From positions 1 through 64,000 of the forward strand of contig NZ_AOPZ01000422.1 in NCBI RefSeq assembly GCF_000414115.1: DNA of 64,000 bases, in the 5' to 3' direction. This document shows positions 1 to 6,848 of the stretch, piece by piece. The notes beneath the pieces were generated by a model, which saw only the letters and a list, made by a program, of their open reading frames with translations, was not told the DNA's origin and ran no database searches. Numbering within the stretch: the first letter of the stretch is position 1; each line of letters begins with the position of its first letter. The DNA is from Streptomyces aurantiacus JA 4570. Its GTDB lineage: Bacteria > Actinomycetota > Actinomycetes > Streptomycetales > Streptomycetaceae. The translations under genes were made by a program, and so were the position numbers.

Positions 1-2
1 TC

Positions 3-512
3 GCCGGTGAGGTGCGGGCGGGGCGGCAGCCCGGGCAGGCGCTGCGGATGGCCGCGGAGGCCGGTGGGGGCGCCGGTGGGGGGCTCGGCGAGGCGCGGAC
101 CGGGGTGCTCGCGGCGGCGCGGTTCGGCGGGGACGTGCCCGCTGCCCTGCGCGAGGCCGCACGGGATCCGGGCGCCGAAGGGCTCCTCGGGCTCACGGCG
201 TGCTGGCGGGTAGCGGTGGACCGGGGCGCCGGCCTCGCGGCGGGCCTGGACCGCCTCGAAGCGGCGCTGCGCGCGGAGCGGGACCAACGGGCCGACCTGC
301 GCGCTCAGTTGGCCGGCTCCCGTTCGACGGCCTTGATGCTCGCGGGGCTCCCCCTCCTCGGCCTGCTGATGGGCGCCGCCCTCGGGGCCGACCCGCTGCG
401 GGTGCTGTTCCACACCGGAGCGGGCCTGGGCTGCCTGCTCGTGGGCGGACTGCTGGAAGGCGCGGGCGTGTGGTGGGCGCTGCGGATCGTGCGGAAGGCG
501 GAGGGGCGATGA
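3..512 (+). CDS. TadB-like type II secretion F-domain protein (5' truncated)
   Basis: This is the C-terminal part of an inner-membrane platform protein of the Tad/Flp pilus assembly machine; the window starts inside the gene, so no start codon is visible. The visible part has a helical cytoplasmic segment with the T2SF-like pattern of small residues and arginines, then two hydrophobic segments (around STALMLAGLPLLGLLMGAAL and the following HTGAGLGCLLVGGLLEGAG). The stop codon overlaps the next start as ATGA, typical of translational coupling with the tadC-like gene. The assignment rests on this and on the downstream pilin genes. Confidence 0.75.
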   Translation, partial: AGEVRAGRQPGQALRMAAEAGGGAGGGLGEARTGVLAAARFGGDVPAALREAARDPGAEGLLGLTACWRVAVDRGAGLAAGLDRLEAALRAERDQRADLRAQLAGSRSTALMLAGLPLLGLLMGAALGADPLRVLFHTGAGLGCLLVGGLLEGAGVWWALRIVRKAEGR

Positions 513-1396
513 AGGGCGAGTTCGCCGGCCTGCTGGGCGGGTCCGGACCGGTTGGCGGCGCCGGAGTTTTCCACAGGCTGGGGGTGGCCGTGTGGGTGGC
601 GGGCGCTCTGGTGTGGCTGGTGCTGACGGTGGCGGCGGCACGGCGTGAACGGATCGCGGGGCGGCGGGCCTTGGCCGTGCTGGGTGCCGGAGGGCGGCCG
701 GGGCGGTCATGGGGCCTGGGGCGCGGCGGCGGGGCCGGGGAGTCCGAGGAGCGGGGCCGGCTCGGGCGGTGGGGTGGCGCGCTGTCCGGGCGGCGGGAGC
801 TCGCGCGGAAGTGGCTGACGGTCGCCGCGGTGGTGGGCGCCGGGTGGGCGCTGGTCGGCGGGGTCACGGGATGTGTGGTCGGCGTGGTCGCGGGGTGCTG
901 CGTGTGGCGGATGTGGCCGGGCGGCGACCGCACGGAGGAGGCCGACGCGGCCCGCGCCGAAGCGCAACTCCCGCTGGCGGCGGACCTGGTGGCGGCCTGC
1001 GTGGCCGCCGGGGCCGGGCCCGTCGTGGCGGCGCAGGCCGTCGGTGAGTCCCTGGGAGGCCCCGTCGGGGATCGGCTCGCCTGGGGCGCGGCACAGGTGC
1101 GGCTCGGCGGCGCACCGGCCGACGCCTGGCGGCAGGTCGGCGAGATACCGGGCGCCGGCGGGCTGGCCCGCCTCCTCGAGCAGGCCGCCGAGTCCGGGGC
1201 ACCCGCGGCCGACCCCGTCGCCCGGCTCGCCGCGGACTGCCGCGCCGAACAGGGCCGCAGGGCGACGGCCAGGGCCCGGCGCGCAGCCGTCCTGATGACG
1301 GCGCCGGTGGGGCTGTGCTTTCTGCCCGCGTTCATCGCGGTCGGGGTGCTGCCGGTGGTGATCGGGCTGGCCGGGGGCCTGATGGGCGGGGGGTGA
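509..1396 (+). CDS. TadC-like type II secretion F-domain protein
   Basis: This is the second platform protein of the Tad pilus, 295 aa, expected in the cytoplasmic membrane with the TadB-like partner. An N-terminal hydrophobic segment (VAVWVAGALVWLVLTVAAA) and another around residue 100 precede the T2SF domain, which begins near EAQLPLAADLVAACVAAGAG. A C-terminal membrane segment ends the protein (VGLCFLPAFIAVGVLPVVIG). The ATG at 509 overlaps the upstream stop (ATGA), which decides the start. The longer ORF upstream of it is only an open frame across the TadB-like gene. Confidence 0.85.
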   Translation: MKGEFAGLLGGSGPVGGAGVFHRLGVAVWVAGALVWLVLTVAAARRERIAGRRALAVLGAGGRPGRSWGLGRGGGAGESEERGRLGRWGGALSGRRELARKWLTVAAVVGAGWALVGGVTGCVVGVVAGCCVWRMWPGGDRTEEADAARAEAQLPLAADLVAACVAAGAGPVVAAQAVGESLGGPVGDRLAWGAAQVRLGGAPADAWRQVGEIPGAGGLARLLEQAAESGAPAADPVARLAADCRAEQGRRATARARRAAVLMTAPVGLCFLPAFIAVGVLPVVIGLAGGLMGGG

Positions 1397-1532
1397 AGTG
1401 GTGAGGGGGTGAGGTGGTCGGTTGGGCGAAATGTCGTACGGCCGGCAGGACATCGGGGGCGCCCCGCGGGCCGACCTTGATCAAGCAGTTTCACAAGTTC
1501 GAGCAACAGACGGAAATTCCATGGGGGTTGAC

Positions 1533-1826
1533 ATGTGGGGACAGGTGCGTGGGCGGGCTCGGCTGTACGTGGCTCGGGTGGCGCGGTGGATGCGGTGGGA
1601 GCGTCCGGGGTGGCGCGGGCGTAAGGGGTGGCTCGCCCCCCGGGTGTGGACGGCGCGTCAGATGCGTGGGGTCGTGAGGGACGCCGGAATGGTGACGTCC
1701 GAGTACGCCATGGGCCTGATCGCGACGGTGGCGTTCGCCGGGCTGCTCTTCAAAGTCGTGACGAGCGGCCCGGTCAAGGCGGCTCTGCAGGCGGTGGTGG
1801 AGAGTGCGCTGGACGTCCAGTTCTGA
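1533..1826 (+). CDS. DUF4244 Flp-type pilin
   Basis: This is a short pilin-like protein (97 aa from this start) whose C-terminus carries the DUF4244 core: DAGMVTSEYAMGLIATVAFA followed by a hydrophobic stretch and LQAVVESALDVQF. In the Flp family a prepilin peptidase cleaves before the hydrophobic helix, here plausibly after the Gly of DAG. I prefer the ATG at 1533 because GGGGG lies about 6 nt upstream. In-frame TTG 1422, ATG 1431 and ATG 1521 are possible but have weaker ribosome sites. It lies 137 nt after the TadC-like gene and overlaps the tadE start. Confidence 0.8.
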   Translation: MWGQVRGRARLYVARVARWMRWERPGWRGRKGWLAPRVWTARQMRGVVRDAGMVTSEYAMGLIATVAFAGLLFKVVTSGPVKAALQAVVESALDVQF

Positions 1827-2200
1827 AGGGCGCCGGGCCCGGCGTGACGGCGGTTACGTGACGGCCGAGGCGGCGGTGGTGCTGCCGACGCTGGTGCTGT
1901 TCACGATGGCGCTCGTGTGGGCCCTGCTGGCCGCGTCCGCGCAGATCCAGTGCGTGGAGCGTGGACGGGGCCCGGGCCGGGGCCCGCGCGATGGCCCGCC
2001 AGGACCCGCGGGGCACGGCGGTCGCGGCGGCCCGGCAGGCGGCTCCGCGCGGCGCGAGCGTGGCGGTGAGCCGGGACGGTGACCTGGTCCGGGTGGAGGT
2101 CGTGGCGCGGTCGCCGGGCCCGCGGGCGCTGGGCCTCGGGTTGCGGCTGAGGGCGGAGGCCGTGGCGATGGCGGAGGAGACGGTGGGGGTGGGGGCATGA
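1804..2200 (+). pseudogene. TadE-like minor pilin, frameshifted
   Basis: The N-terminal part (frame 1, from GTG 1804) reads as a TadE membrane helix, YVTAEAAVVLPTLVLFTMAL, ending at AQIQCV. The rest of the family, DGARAGARAMARQDPRGTAV and onward, continues in frame 2 to the stop at 2198-2200. The break coincides with a near-perfect 7-bp tandem duplication, gtggagc then gtggacg, at 1954-1967. Removing one copy restores one frame of about 130 codons. The frame-2 stop forms an ATGA overlap with the next start, showing that frame 2 is ancestral. It is either a real null allele or a sequencing error. Confidence 0.75.
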
Positions 2201-4410
2201 GAGGCGATCACGCGGACGGCGTGCGGGCGGGGCCGGGACAGGCAGACGCGCGTGGGTGCGAGGCGCAGGCGGACAGGGGTGCGGCGACGGTCTGGGCCGT
2301 GGTGGCGATGGCTGTGCTGTGTGCGGTCACGGGGGCCGTCCTTGCGATGGGTCAGGCGACGGTGGCCCGCCACCGTGCGGGTGGCGCGGCCGACCTGGCG
2401 GCCTTGGCCGCGGCGGACCACTGGGTGGAGGGGAGTGCGGGGGCGTGCGCCCGGGCCGAGCGGGTGGCGCGGGCACAGGGCACGCGGATCGTGCGGTGCG
2501 AGGTGGCGGGGGAGGTGTCGGATGTCACGGCGGCGGCGGAGTTCGGGCCGTTCGTGACGGAGGTCAGGTCGCGGGCGGGGCCTGCGGGGCCGACGGGACC
2601 TTCAGGGCCTGTGGGGCCTGTGGGGTCTGCGGGGCGAACGGGGCCGACGGGGTCGGCGGGTCCTTCAGGGTCTGTGGGGTCCGGAGGGTCTGCGGGCCCA
2701 GCTTGGCCTCTGGGCGTCGCAGGGCCTTCGGGTCCCGCCCGCCTTTCAGGTCCCGCATGGCCTTCGGGTCCCGCATGGCCTTCGGGTCCCGCAGGGCCCT
2801 CGGGCTCCGCCCGGCCCATGGCACCGGCCCGCGCCCCCGGCGTGGGGGACTCAGCTCGTGGGGGCGTCCTTCAGGAGGGTGGTGAGAAGGCGCACCGCAC
2901 CGCGCTTGTGCAGGGGATCGTTGCCGTTGCCGCACTTGGGGGACTGGATGCAGGAGGGGCAGCCGGCCTCGCACTCGCAGGAGGCGATGGCCTCACGGGT
3001 GGCGGTGAGCCAGGGGCGGGCGGTGTGGAAGGCGCGCTCGGCGAATCCGGCGCCGCCGGGGTGGCCGTCGTACACGAAGACCGTCGGCAGCAGCGTGTCC
3101 GGGTGCAGCGGCACCGACACGCCGCCGATGTCCCAGCGGTCGCAGGTCGCGAAGAGGGGCAGCATGCCGATGGAGGCGTGTTCGGCGGCGTGCAGCGCGC
3201 CGCCGAGGATCTCCGGATTGACGCGGGCGGCGTCGAGCTGGTCCTCGGTGACCGTCCACCAGACCGCGCGGGTGCGCAGCGTGCGGGGCGGCAGGTCCAG
3301 CTTGGTCTCGCCGAGCACCTCGCCGGTGATGAGTTTGCGGCGCAGGAAGGACACGACCTGGTTGGTGACCTCGACGGAGCCGTAGCAGAGGCGGCCGGGA
3401 CCCCAGGGGATCTCGGTGTCGGTCTCGAGGACGGCGATGGCGGTGGTGTCGCGGGCGGTGGTCGAGTACGGCGGGACGGCCTCCTCGACGAGGGCGGCCG
3501 AGTCGTCCAGGTCCAGGCGGCGGACGAGATACGTACGGCCCTGGTGGAGGTGGACCGCGCCTTCGTGGACGGTCGTGTGCGCGGCGGAGGCGTCGACGGT
3601 GCCGAGCAGCCTGCCGGTGCCCTCCTCGACGACCTGCACGGGCCTGCCGCCCTCGCCGCGGATGTCCGTGAGGTCGGCGGCCCGCTCGCGACGCGTCCAG
3701 TGCCATGCCTTGGTGCGTCGGCGCAGCAGCTTCGCGGCCTCGAGCTGGGGGAGCAGTTCCCCGGTGGCCGGGCCGAAGAGCTTGAAGTCGTCTTCGGTGA
3801 GCGGGAGTTCCGCGGCGGCGGCGCAGAGGTGGGGCGCGAGGACGTACGGATTGTCGGGGTCGAGGACGGTCGACTCGACGGGCTGGTCGAAGAGGGCCTC
3901 GGGGTGGTGGACAAGATAGGTGTCCAGCGGGTCGTCGCGGGCGATGAGCACCGCGAGCGCGCCCTGGCCGGAGCGTCCCGCGCGGCCCGCCTGCTGCCAG
4001 AGGGAGGCGCGGGTGCCGGGGTAGCCGGCGATGAGGACGGCGTCCAGGCCGGAGACGTCGACGCCGAGTTCGAGGGCGGTGGTGGCGGCGAGGCCGAGGA
4101 GCTCGCCGGAGTGCAGGGCCTGCTCCAGGGCGCGGCGTTCCTCGGGGAGATAGCCGCCGCGGTAGGCGGCCACGCGCCGGGCCAGGGACCGGTCCACCTC
4201 GGCGAGGCGTTCCTGGGCGATGACGGAGATCAGTTCGGCACCCCGCCGGGAGCGTACGAAGGCGACCGAGCGGACGCCCTGGACGGCCAGGTCCGTGAGC
4301 AGGTCGGCGGTCTCGGCGGTGGCGGTGCGGCGGACCGGGGCGCCCTTCTCGCCGTGCAGTTCGGTGAGCGGCGGCTCCCAGAGGGCGAAGACGACCTCGC
4401 CGCGGGGTGA
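2197..4410 (+). CDS. TadE/G-like (Rv3654c-type) pilus protein with lost stop and collagen-like extension
   Basis: Residues 1-125 match the Rv3654c/TadE-like family: after a short charged N-terminus comes GAATVWAVVAMAVLCAVTGA, then ARHRAGGAADLAALAAADHW and a paired-Cys region. Homologues usually end just after a motif like VRSRAGPA. Here the frame continues through a Gly-Pro-rich, collagen-like stretch (about residues 127-210). It has no stop until 4410, running 1.56 kb antisense through the helicase gene, for 737 codons. The real product may be much shorter in other alleles; the part beyond about 2850 is probably not a selected protein. Confidence 0.55.
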   Translation: MRGDHADGVRAGPGQADARGCEAQADRGAATVWAVVAMAVLCAVTGAVLAMGQATVARHRAGGAADLAALAAADHWVEGSAGACARAERVARAQGTRIVRCEVAGEVSDVTAAAEFGPFVTEVRSRAGPAGPTGPSGPVGPVGSAGRTGPTGSAGPSGSVGSGGSAGPAWPLGVAGPSGPARLSGPAWPSGPAWPSGPAGPSGSARPMAPARAPGVGDSARGGVLQEGGEKAHRTALVQGIVAVAALGGLDAGGAAGLALAGGDGLTGGGEPGAGGVEGALGESGAAGVAVVHEDRRQQRVRVQRHRHAADVPAVAGREEGQHADGGVFGGVQRAAEDLRIDAGGVELVLGDRPPDRAGAQRAGRQVQLGLAEHLAGDEFAAQEGHDLVGDLDGAVAEAAGTPGDLGVGLEDGDGGGVAGGGRVRRDGLLDEGGRVVQVQAADEIRTALVEVDRAFVDGRVRGGGVDGAEQPAGALLDDLHGPAALAADVREVGGPLATRPVPCLGASAQQLRGLELGEQFPGGRAEELEVVFGEREFRGGGAEVGREDVRIVGVEDGRLDGLVEEGLGVVDKIGVQRVVAGDEHRERALAGASRAARLLPEGGAGAGVAGDEDGVQAGDVDAEFEGGGGGEAEELAGVQGLLQGAAFLGEIAAAVGGHAPGQGPVHLGEAFLGDDGDQFGTPPGAYEGDRADALDGQVREQVGGLGGGGAADRGALLAVQFGERRLPEGEDDLAAG
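2725..2814 (+). repeat. 18-bp tandem repeats at the 3' end of the pilus gene
   Basis: About five copies of an 17-19 bp unit, best seen as ccttcgggtcccgcatgg at 2761-2778 and, with two changes, at 2779-2796. Diverged copies lie at 2725, 2742 and 2797. Together with the upstream 9-bp ggg-cct-gyg periodicity (2574-2720) they encode GPA/GPS/WPS triplets in the pilus frame. The block lies in the convergent junction before the helicase stop at 2851. Confidence 0.8.
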
Positions 4411-5304
4411 GGCGTCGTCGGCGACCTCGGTGACGGGCAGGCCGGTGAGGCGCCCGGCGGCCAGGGCCGGGTCGGCGGCCGTGGCGGAGGCGAGGAGGAA
4501 GACGGGGTCGGAGCCGTAGCGGGCGCACAAGCGGCGCAGCCGGCGGAGGACTTGGGCGACGTGCGAGCCGAAGACGCCGCGGTAGGTGTGGCACTCGTCG
4601 ATGACGACGTAGCGCAGGGCGCGCAGGAAGGAGGACCAGCGGGGGTGGGACGGGAGTATCCCCCGGTGCAGCATGTCGGGGTTGGTCAGGACGTAGTTGG
4701 CGTACTGACGTACCCACTCGCGTTCCTCGACGGGGGTGTCGCCGTCGTACACGGCGGATCGCACCGCCGTGCCCAGCGGCGCAGCCAGGGCGCGCACGGC
4801 GCGGCGCTGGTCGGCCGCCAGGGCCTTGGTGGGGGCCAGGTACAGGGCGGTGGCGCCGCGGCCGTTGGGCGCCTCGGAGCCGTCGAGCAGGGCCGACAGG
4901 ACGGGTGTGAGATATGCCAACGACTTGCCGGACGCGGTGCCGGTGGCGACGACGACGGACTCGCCGTCCAGCGCGTGTTCGGCGGCGCGGGCCTGGTGGG
5001 CCCACGGATGATCGATTCCGGCCGCCTGCACCGCCGCGACCACCTCCGGGCGGATGCGATCGGGCCACACTGCATACCGGGCCGCACGCGGGGGCAGGTG
5101 CTCCGTATGAGTGATGCGCGCAGCTCGGCTCGGCCCCGTGGTCAGCCGGTCAAGGACCGTCTGCGGGGAGACGCGGGCCGGGGTGTCCGCCGAGGGTCCT
5201 CCGGCAGGAGAAAAGTTGGCCATCGGCACCGAGTGTGTCACTGGCGGGATGGACAATGGTCCGAAGGCGTCGTGCACGCCTGCCGGTAAGTGATTGAATG
5301 CCAT
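2851..5304 (-). CDS. DEAD/DEAH box helicase, MrfA/YprA type with DUF1998 Cys cluster
   Basis: This is a superfamily 2 ATP-dependent DNA helicase of 817 aa. Walker A is ATGTASGKS (about 120-128) and Walker B is the DECH box (236-239). Motif VI is QQAGRAGRSGQG. The C-terminus carries the four-cysteine cluster CECEAGCPSCIQSPKCGNG typical of DUF1998/MrfA proteins, which act in mitomycin-type DNA damage repair in Bacillus. The start ATG at 5304 gives MAFNHLPAGVHDAFG; ATG 5223 is an alternative. It is divergent from bldG and convergent with the pilus locus. Cytoplasmic. Confidence 0.9.
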   Translation of the reverse strand: MAFNHLPAGVHDAFGPLSIPPVTHSVPMANFSPAGGPSADTPARVSPQTVLDRLTTGPSRAARITHTEHLPPRAARYAVWPDRIRPEVVAAVQAAGIDHPWAHQARAAEHALDGESVVVATGTASGKSLAYLTPVLSALLDGSEAPNGRGATALYLAPTKALAADQRRAVRALAAPLGTAVRSAVYDGDTPVEEREWVRQYANYVLTNPDMLHRGILPSHPRWSSFLRALRYVVIDECHTYRGVFGSHVAQVLRRLRRLCARYGSDPVFLLASATAADPALAAGRLTGLPVTEVADDASPRGEVVFALWEPPLTELHGEKGAPVRRTATAETADLLTDLAVQGVRSVAFVRSRRGAELISVIAQERLAEVDRSLARRVAAYRGGYLPEERRALEQALHSGELLGLAATTALELGVDVSGLDAVLIAGYPGTRASLWQQAGRAGRSGQGALAVLIARDDPLDTYLVHHPEALFDQPVESTVLDPDNPYVLAPHLCAAAAELPLTEDDFKLFGPATGELLPQLEAAKLLRRRTKAWHWTRRERAADLTDIRGEGGRPVQVVEEGTGRLLGTVDASAAHTTVHEGAVHLHQGRTYLVRRLDLDDSAALVEEAVPPYSTTARDTTAIAVLETDTEIPWGPGRLCYGSVEVTNQVVSFLRRKLITGEVLGETKLDLPPRTLRTRAVWWTVTEDQLDAARVNPEILGGALHAAEHASIGMLPLFATCDRWDIGGVSVPLHPDTLLPTVFVYDGHPGGAGFAERAFHTARPWLTATREAIASCECEAGCPSCIQSPKCGNGNDPLHKRGAVRLLTTLLKDAPTS

Positions 5305-5385
5305 CGCGGCTGGCGATCCGTCCCGAGGGCGTGGGCCGAGGTGTCCCGAGGGGCGACCGCTCGATAGCAAGGTGCTGGAGGATCC

Positions 5386-5727
5386 GTGGACCTGTCTCTG
5401 TCGACCCGTACCGTCGGCGATCGTACGGTCGTCGAGGTCGGTGGCGAAATCGATGTATATACCGCGCTCAAGTTGCGCGAGCAGTTGGTCGAGTTGGTGA
5501 ACGACGGCAGTTTCCACCTGGTCGTCGACATGGAGCGCGTGGACTTCCTCGACTCCACCGGACTCGGCGTGCTGATCGGCGGCCTGAAGCGGGTGCGGGC
5601 CCATGAGGGCTCGCTGCGCCTGGTGTGCAACCAGGAGCGCATTCTCAAGATCTTCCGTATCACCGGACTGACCAAGGTGTTCCCGATCCACACCTCGGTC
5701 GAGGAAGCGGTCGCGGCCACCGACTGA
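5386..5727 (+). CDS. bldG: Anti-sigma factor antagonist BldG (STAS)
   Basis: A 113-aa STAS-domain protein starting at GTG, essentially identical in length and motif to Streptomyces BldG, which is needed for aerial growth and antibiotic production. The phosphorylatable serine lies in VDFLDSTGLGVLIGG (Ser57 by my count). The unphosphorylated form of such proteins binds a kinase/anti-sigma partner and frees the sigma factor. A partner candidate is encoded 153 nt downstream. The gene is divergent from the helicase across an 81-nt spacer, which must contain its promoter(s). Confidence 0.95.
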   Translation: MDLSLSTRTVGDRTVVEVGGEIDVYTALKLREQLVELVNDGSFHLVVDMERVDFLDSTGLGVLIGGLKRVRAHEGSLRLVCNQERILKIFRITGLTKVFPIHTSVEEAVAATD

Positions 5728-5787
5728 GCGGCCACCGACTGAGCCGGAGTCCGGCTGCGGCCGGATCTCCCGGGCCTCGCCCCGGGG

Positions 5788-5849
5788 TTCCGGGCCGCGG
5801 CCCGGAAGTGGCAGTACGGCAGGGGGCCGGGCCGACGGCCGGGCCCCCT
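5788..5849. terminator. Palindrome and hairpin between bldG and the downstream gene
   Basis: A perfect 20-bp palindrome (ttccgggccgcggcccggaa, 5788-5807) is followed by a second hairpin whose outer arms are agggggcc and ggccccct (5821-5849). Neither is followed by a T run. They could attenuate rather than end transcription between bldG and its anti-sigma-like neighbour, or stabilise the bldG message. Confidence 0.5.
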
Positions 5850-5880
5850 GACAGCACGCGCGTATGTCCGAGGGGGATGC

Positions 5881-6300
5881 ATGGCCACCGTTGAACTCCG
5901 CTTCAGCGCGCTGCCCGAGCACGTCCGGACCGCCCGCCTGGTGGCGGCGGCGGTGGCCCGCAGGGCCGGAGTGGACGAGGCCGTCCTCGATGAGGTCAGG
6001 CTCGCGGTCGGCGAGGCGTGCACCCGGGCCGTGGGGCTGCATCAGGCGGCCAATGTGCCCGCTCCGGTGCGGGTCGCTCTGATCGAGGAGGAGAAGCAGT
6101 TCTCCATCGAGGTCGGCGACGAGGCTCCGCGTTCCGTGCCCGGTGAGCGTGCTCCCGGGGCCGGCCCCGGGGAGGACCCCGAGGCCGAGGGGGAGGACGA
6201 GATGGGGCTCGCGGTCATCAGCGGGCTGGTGGATGACGTGGAAGTGACCGCCGGGGAGAACGGTGGGTCCATCCGGATGACTTGGCCCACCACCCCCTGA
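5881..6300 (+). CDS. HATPase anti-sigma-factor-like ATP-binding protein downstream of bldG
   Basis: A 139-aa protein of the RsbW-like HATPase group. The N-box region reads LDEVRLAVGEACTRAVGLH, and EMGLAVISGLVDDVEV is the G-box-like segment. An acidic, Pro/Gly-rich insert (about 85-108) separates the two. In Streptomyces the gene after bldG encodes an anti-sigma factor that BldG counteracts, and this gene occupies that place. ATG 5881 has a GAGGGGG site a few bases upstream. Confidence 0.85.
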   Translation: MATVELRFSALPEHVRTARLVAAAVARRAGVDEAVLDEVRLAVGEACTRAVGLHQAANVPAPVRVALIEEEKQFSIEVGDEAPRSVPGERAPGAGPGEDPEAEGEDEMGLAVISGLVDDVEVTAGENGGSIRMTWPTTP

Positions 6301-6430
6301 GGGACGCTGGGCGCTGTTCCTGTGCGGTGAGTGTGCTTGCCGCAGCTTTGGCGTGCCCCGCCGGGGGCTTGCTTCCCCCGGCCCATCCGCCCCCCTCCGG
6401 GCCTCGCCCCTCTCCCCCCTGTCGGCCTTC

Positions 6431-6554
6431 GGCCTCGTCCTCAAACGCCGCGGCCTCGTCCTCAAACGCCGGACGGGCTGACATCGCCAAGCCCCTTCGC
6501 CGGACGGGCTGACATTGCCGAGCCCCTTCGCCGGACGGGCTGGACACTGCCGAG
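6431..6554 (+). repeat. Tandem repeats in the bldG-hppA intergenic region
   Basis: The 548-nt gap 6301-6848 holds no convincing gene. It has two 21-bp copies of ggcctcgtcctcaaacgccg (6431, 6452). These are followed by two 31-bp copies starting cggacgggctgacat (6470, 6501), with a partial third at 6532. This is the familiar Streptomyces intergenic repeat family; a single related copy occurs near 12275. The rest of the gap (6600-6848) is less GC-rich and should carry the hppA promoter. Confidence 0.7.
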
Positions 6555-6848
6555 TTCCTCCCGTCTCGTGGGTCCGTCCGTTTATCGGTGTCGGGTGTCC
6601 GGGGTTTTCTTTAATGTGACTAGTGGGCCCAGGGGGCAGAAACCCCGGTGATCAGGAGCCAATCCCGGCGCCAGAGCGGACGTCAATGCTTTTGGGGCAT
6701 TACCGCTTTCGGGGTCAAAGTTTGGGCGCGATCATTTGCGGACACGCACTTGCGCGCCAATTCCGTTGGCGGCGCACTGTTTTGATCAGGTCAGGCTCCC
6801 TACAATCCGTCCACATCTTGAGCTCAGCCCAAGCGTCAAGGAGGACGA

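Noticed and set aside
193..1506. Long minus-strand frame across the TadC-like gene
   Set aside because: Pro/Arg/Ser-rich composition typical of antisense GC-rich DNA; the + strand carries coupled pilus genes.
4552..5289. Plus-strand frame inside the helicase gene
   Set aside because: Gly/Val/Arg-rich shadow with no motifs; the helicase frame is strongly supported.
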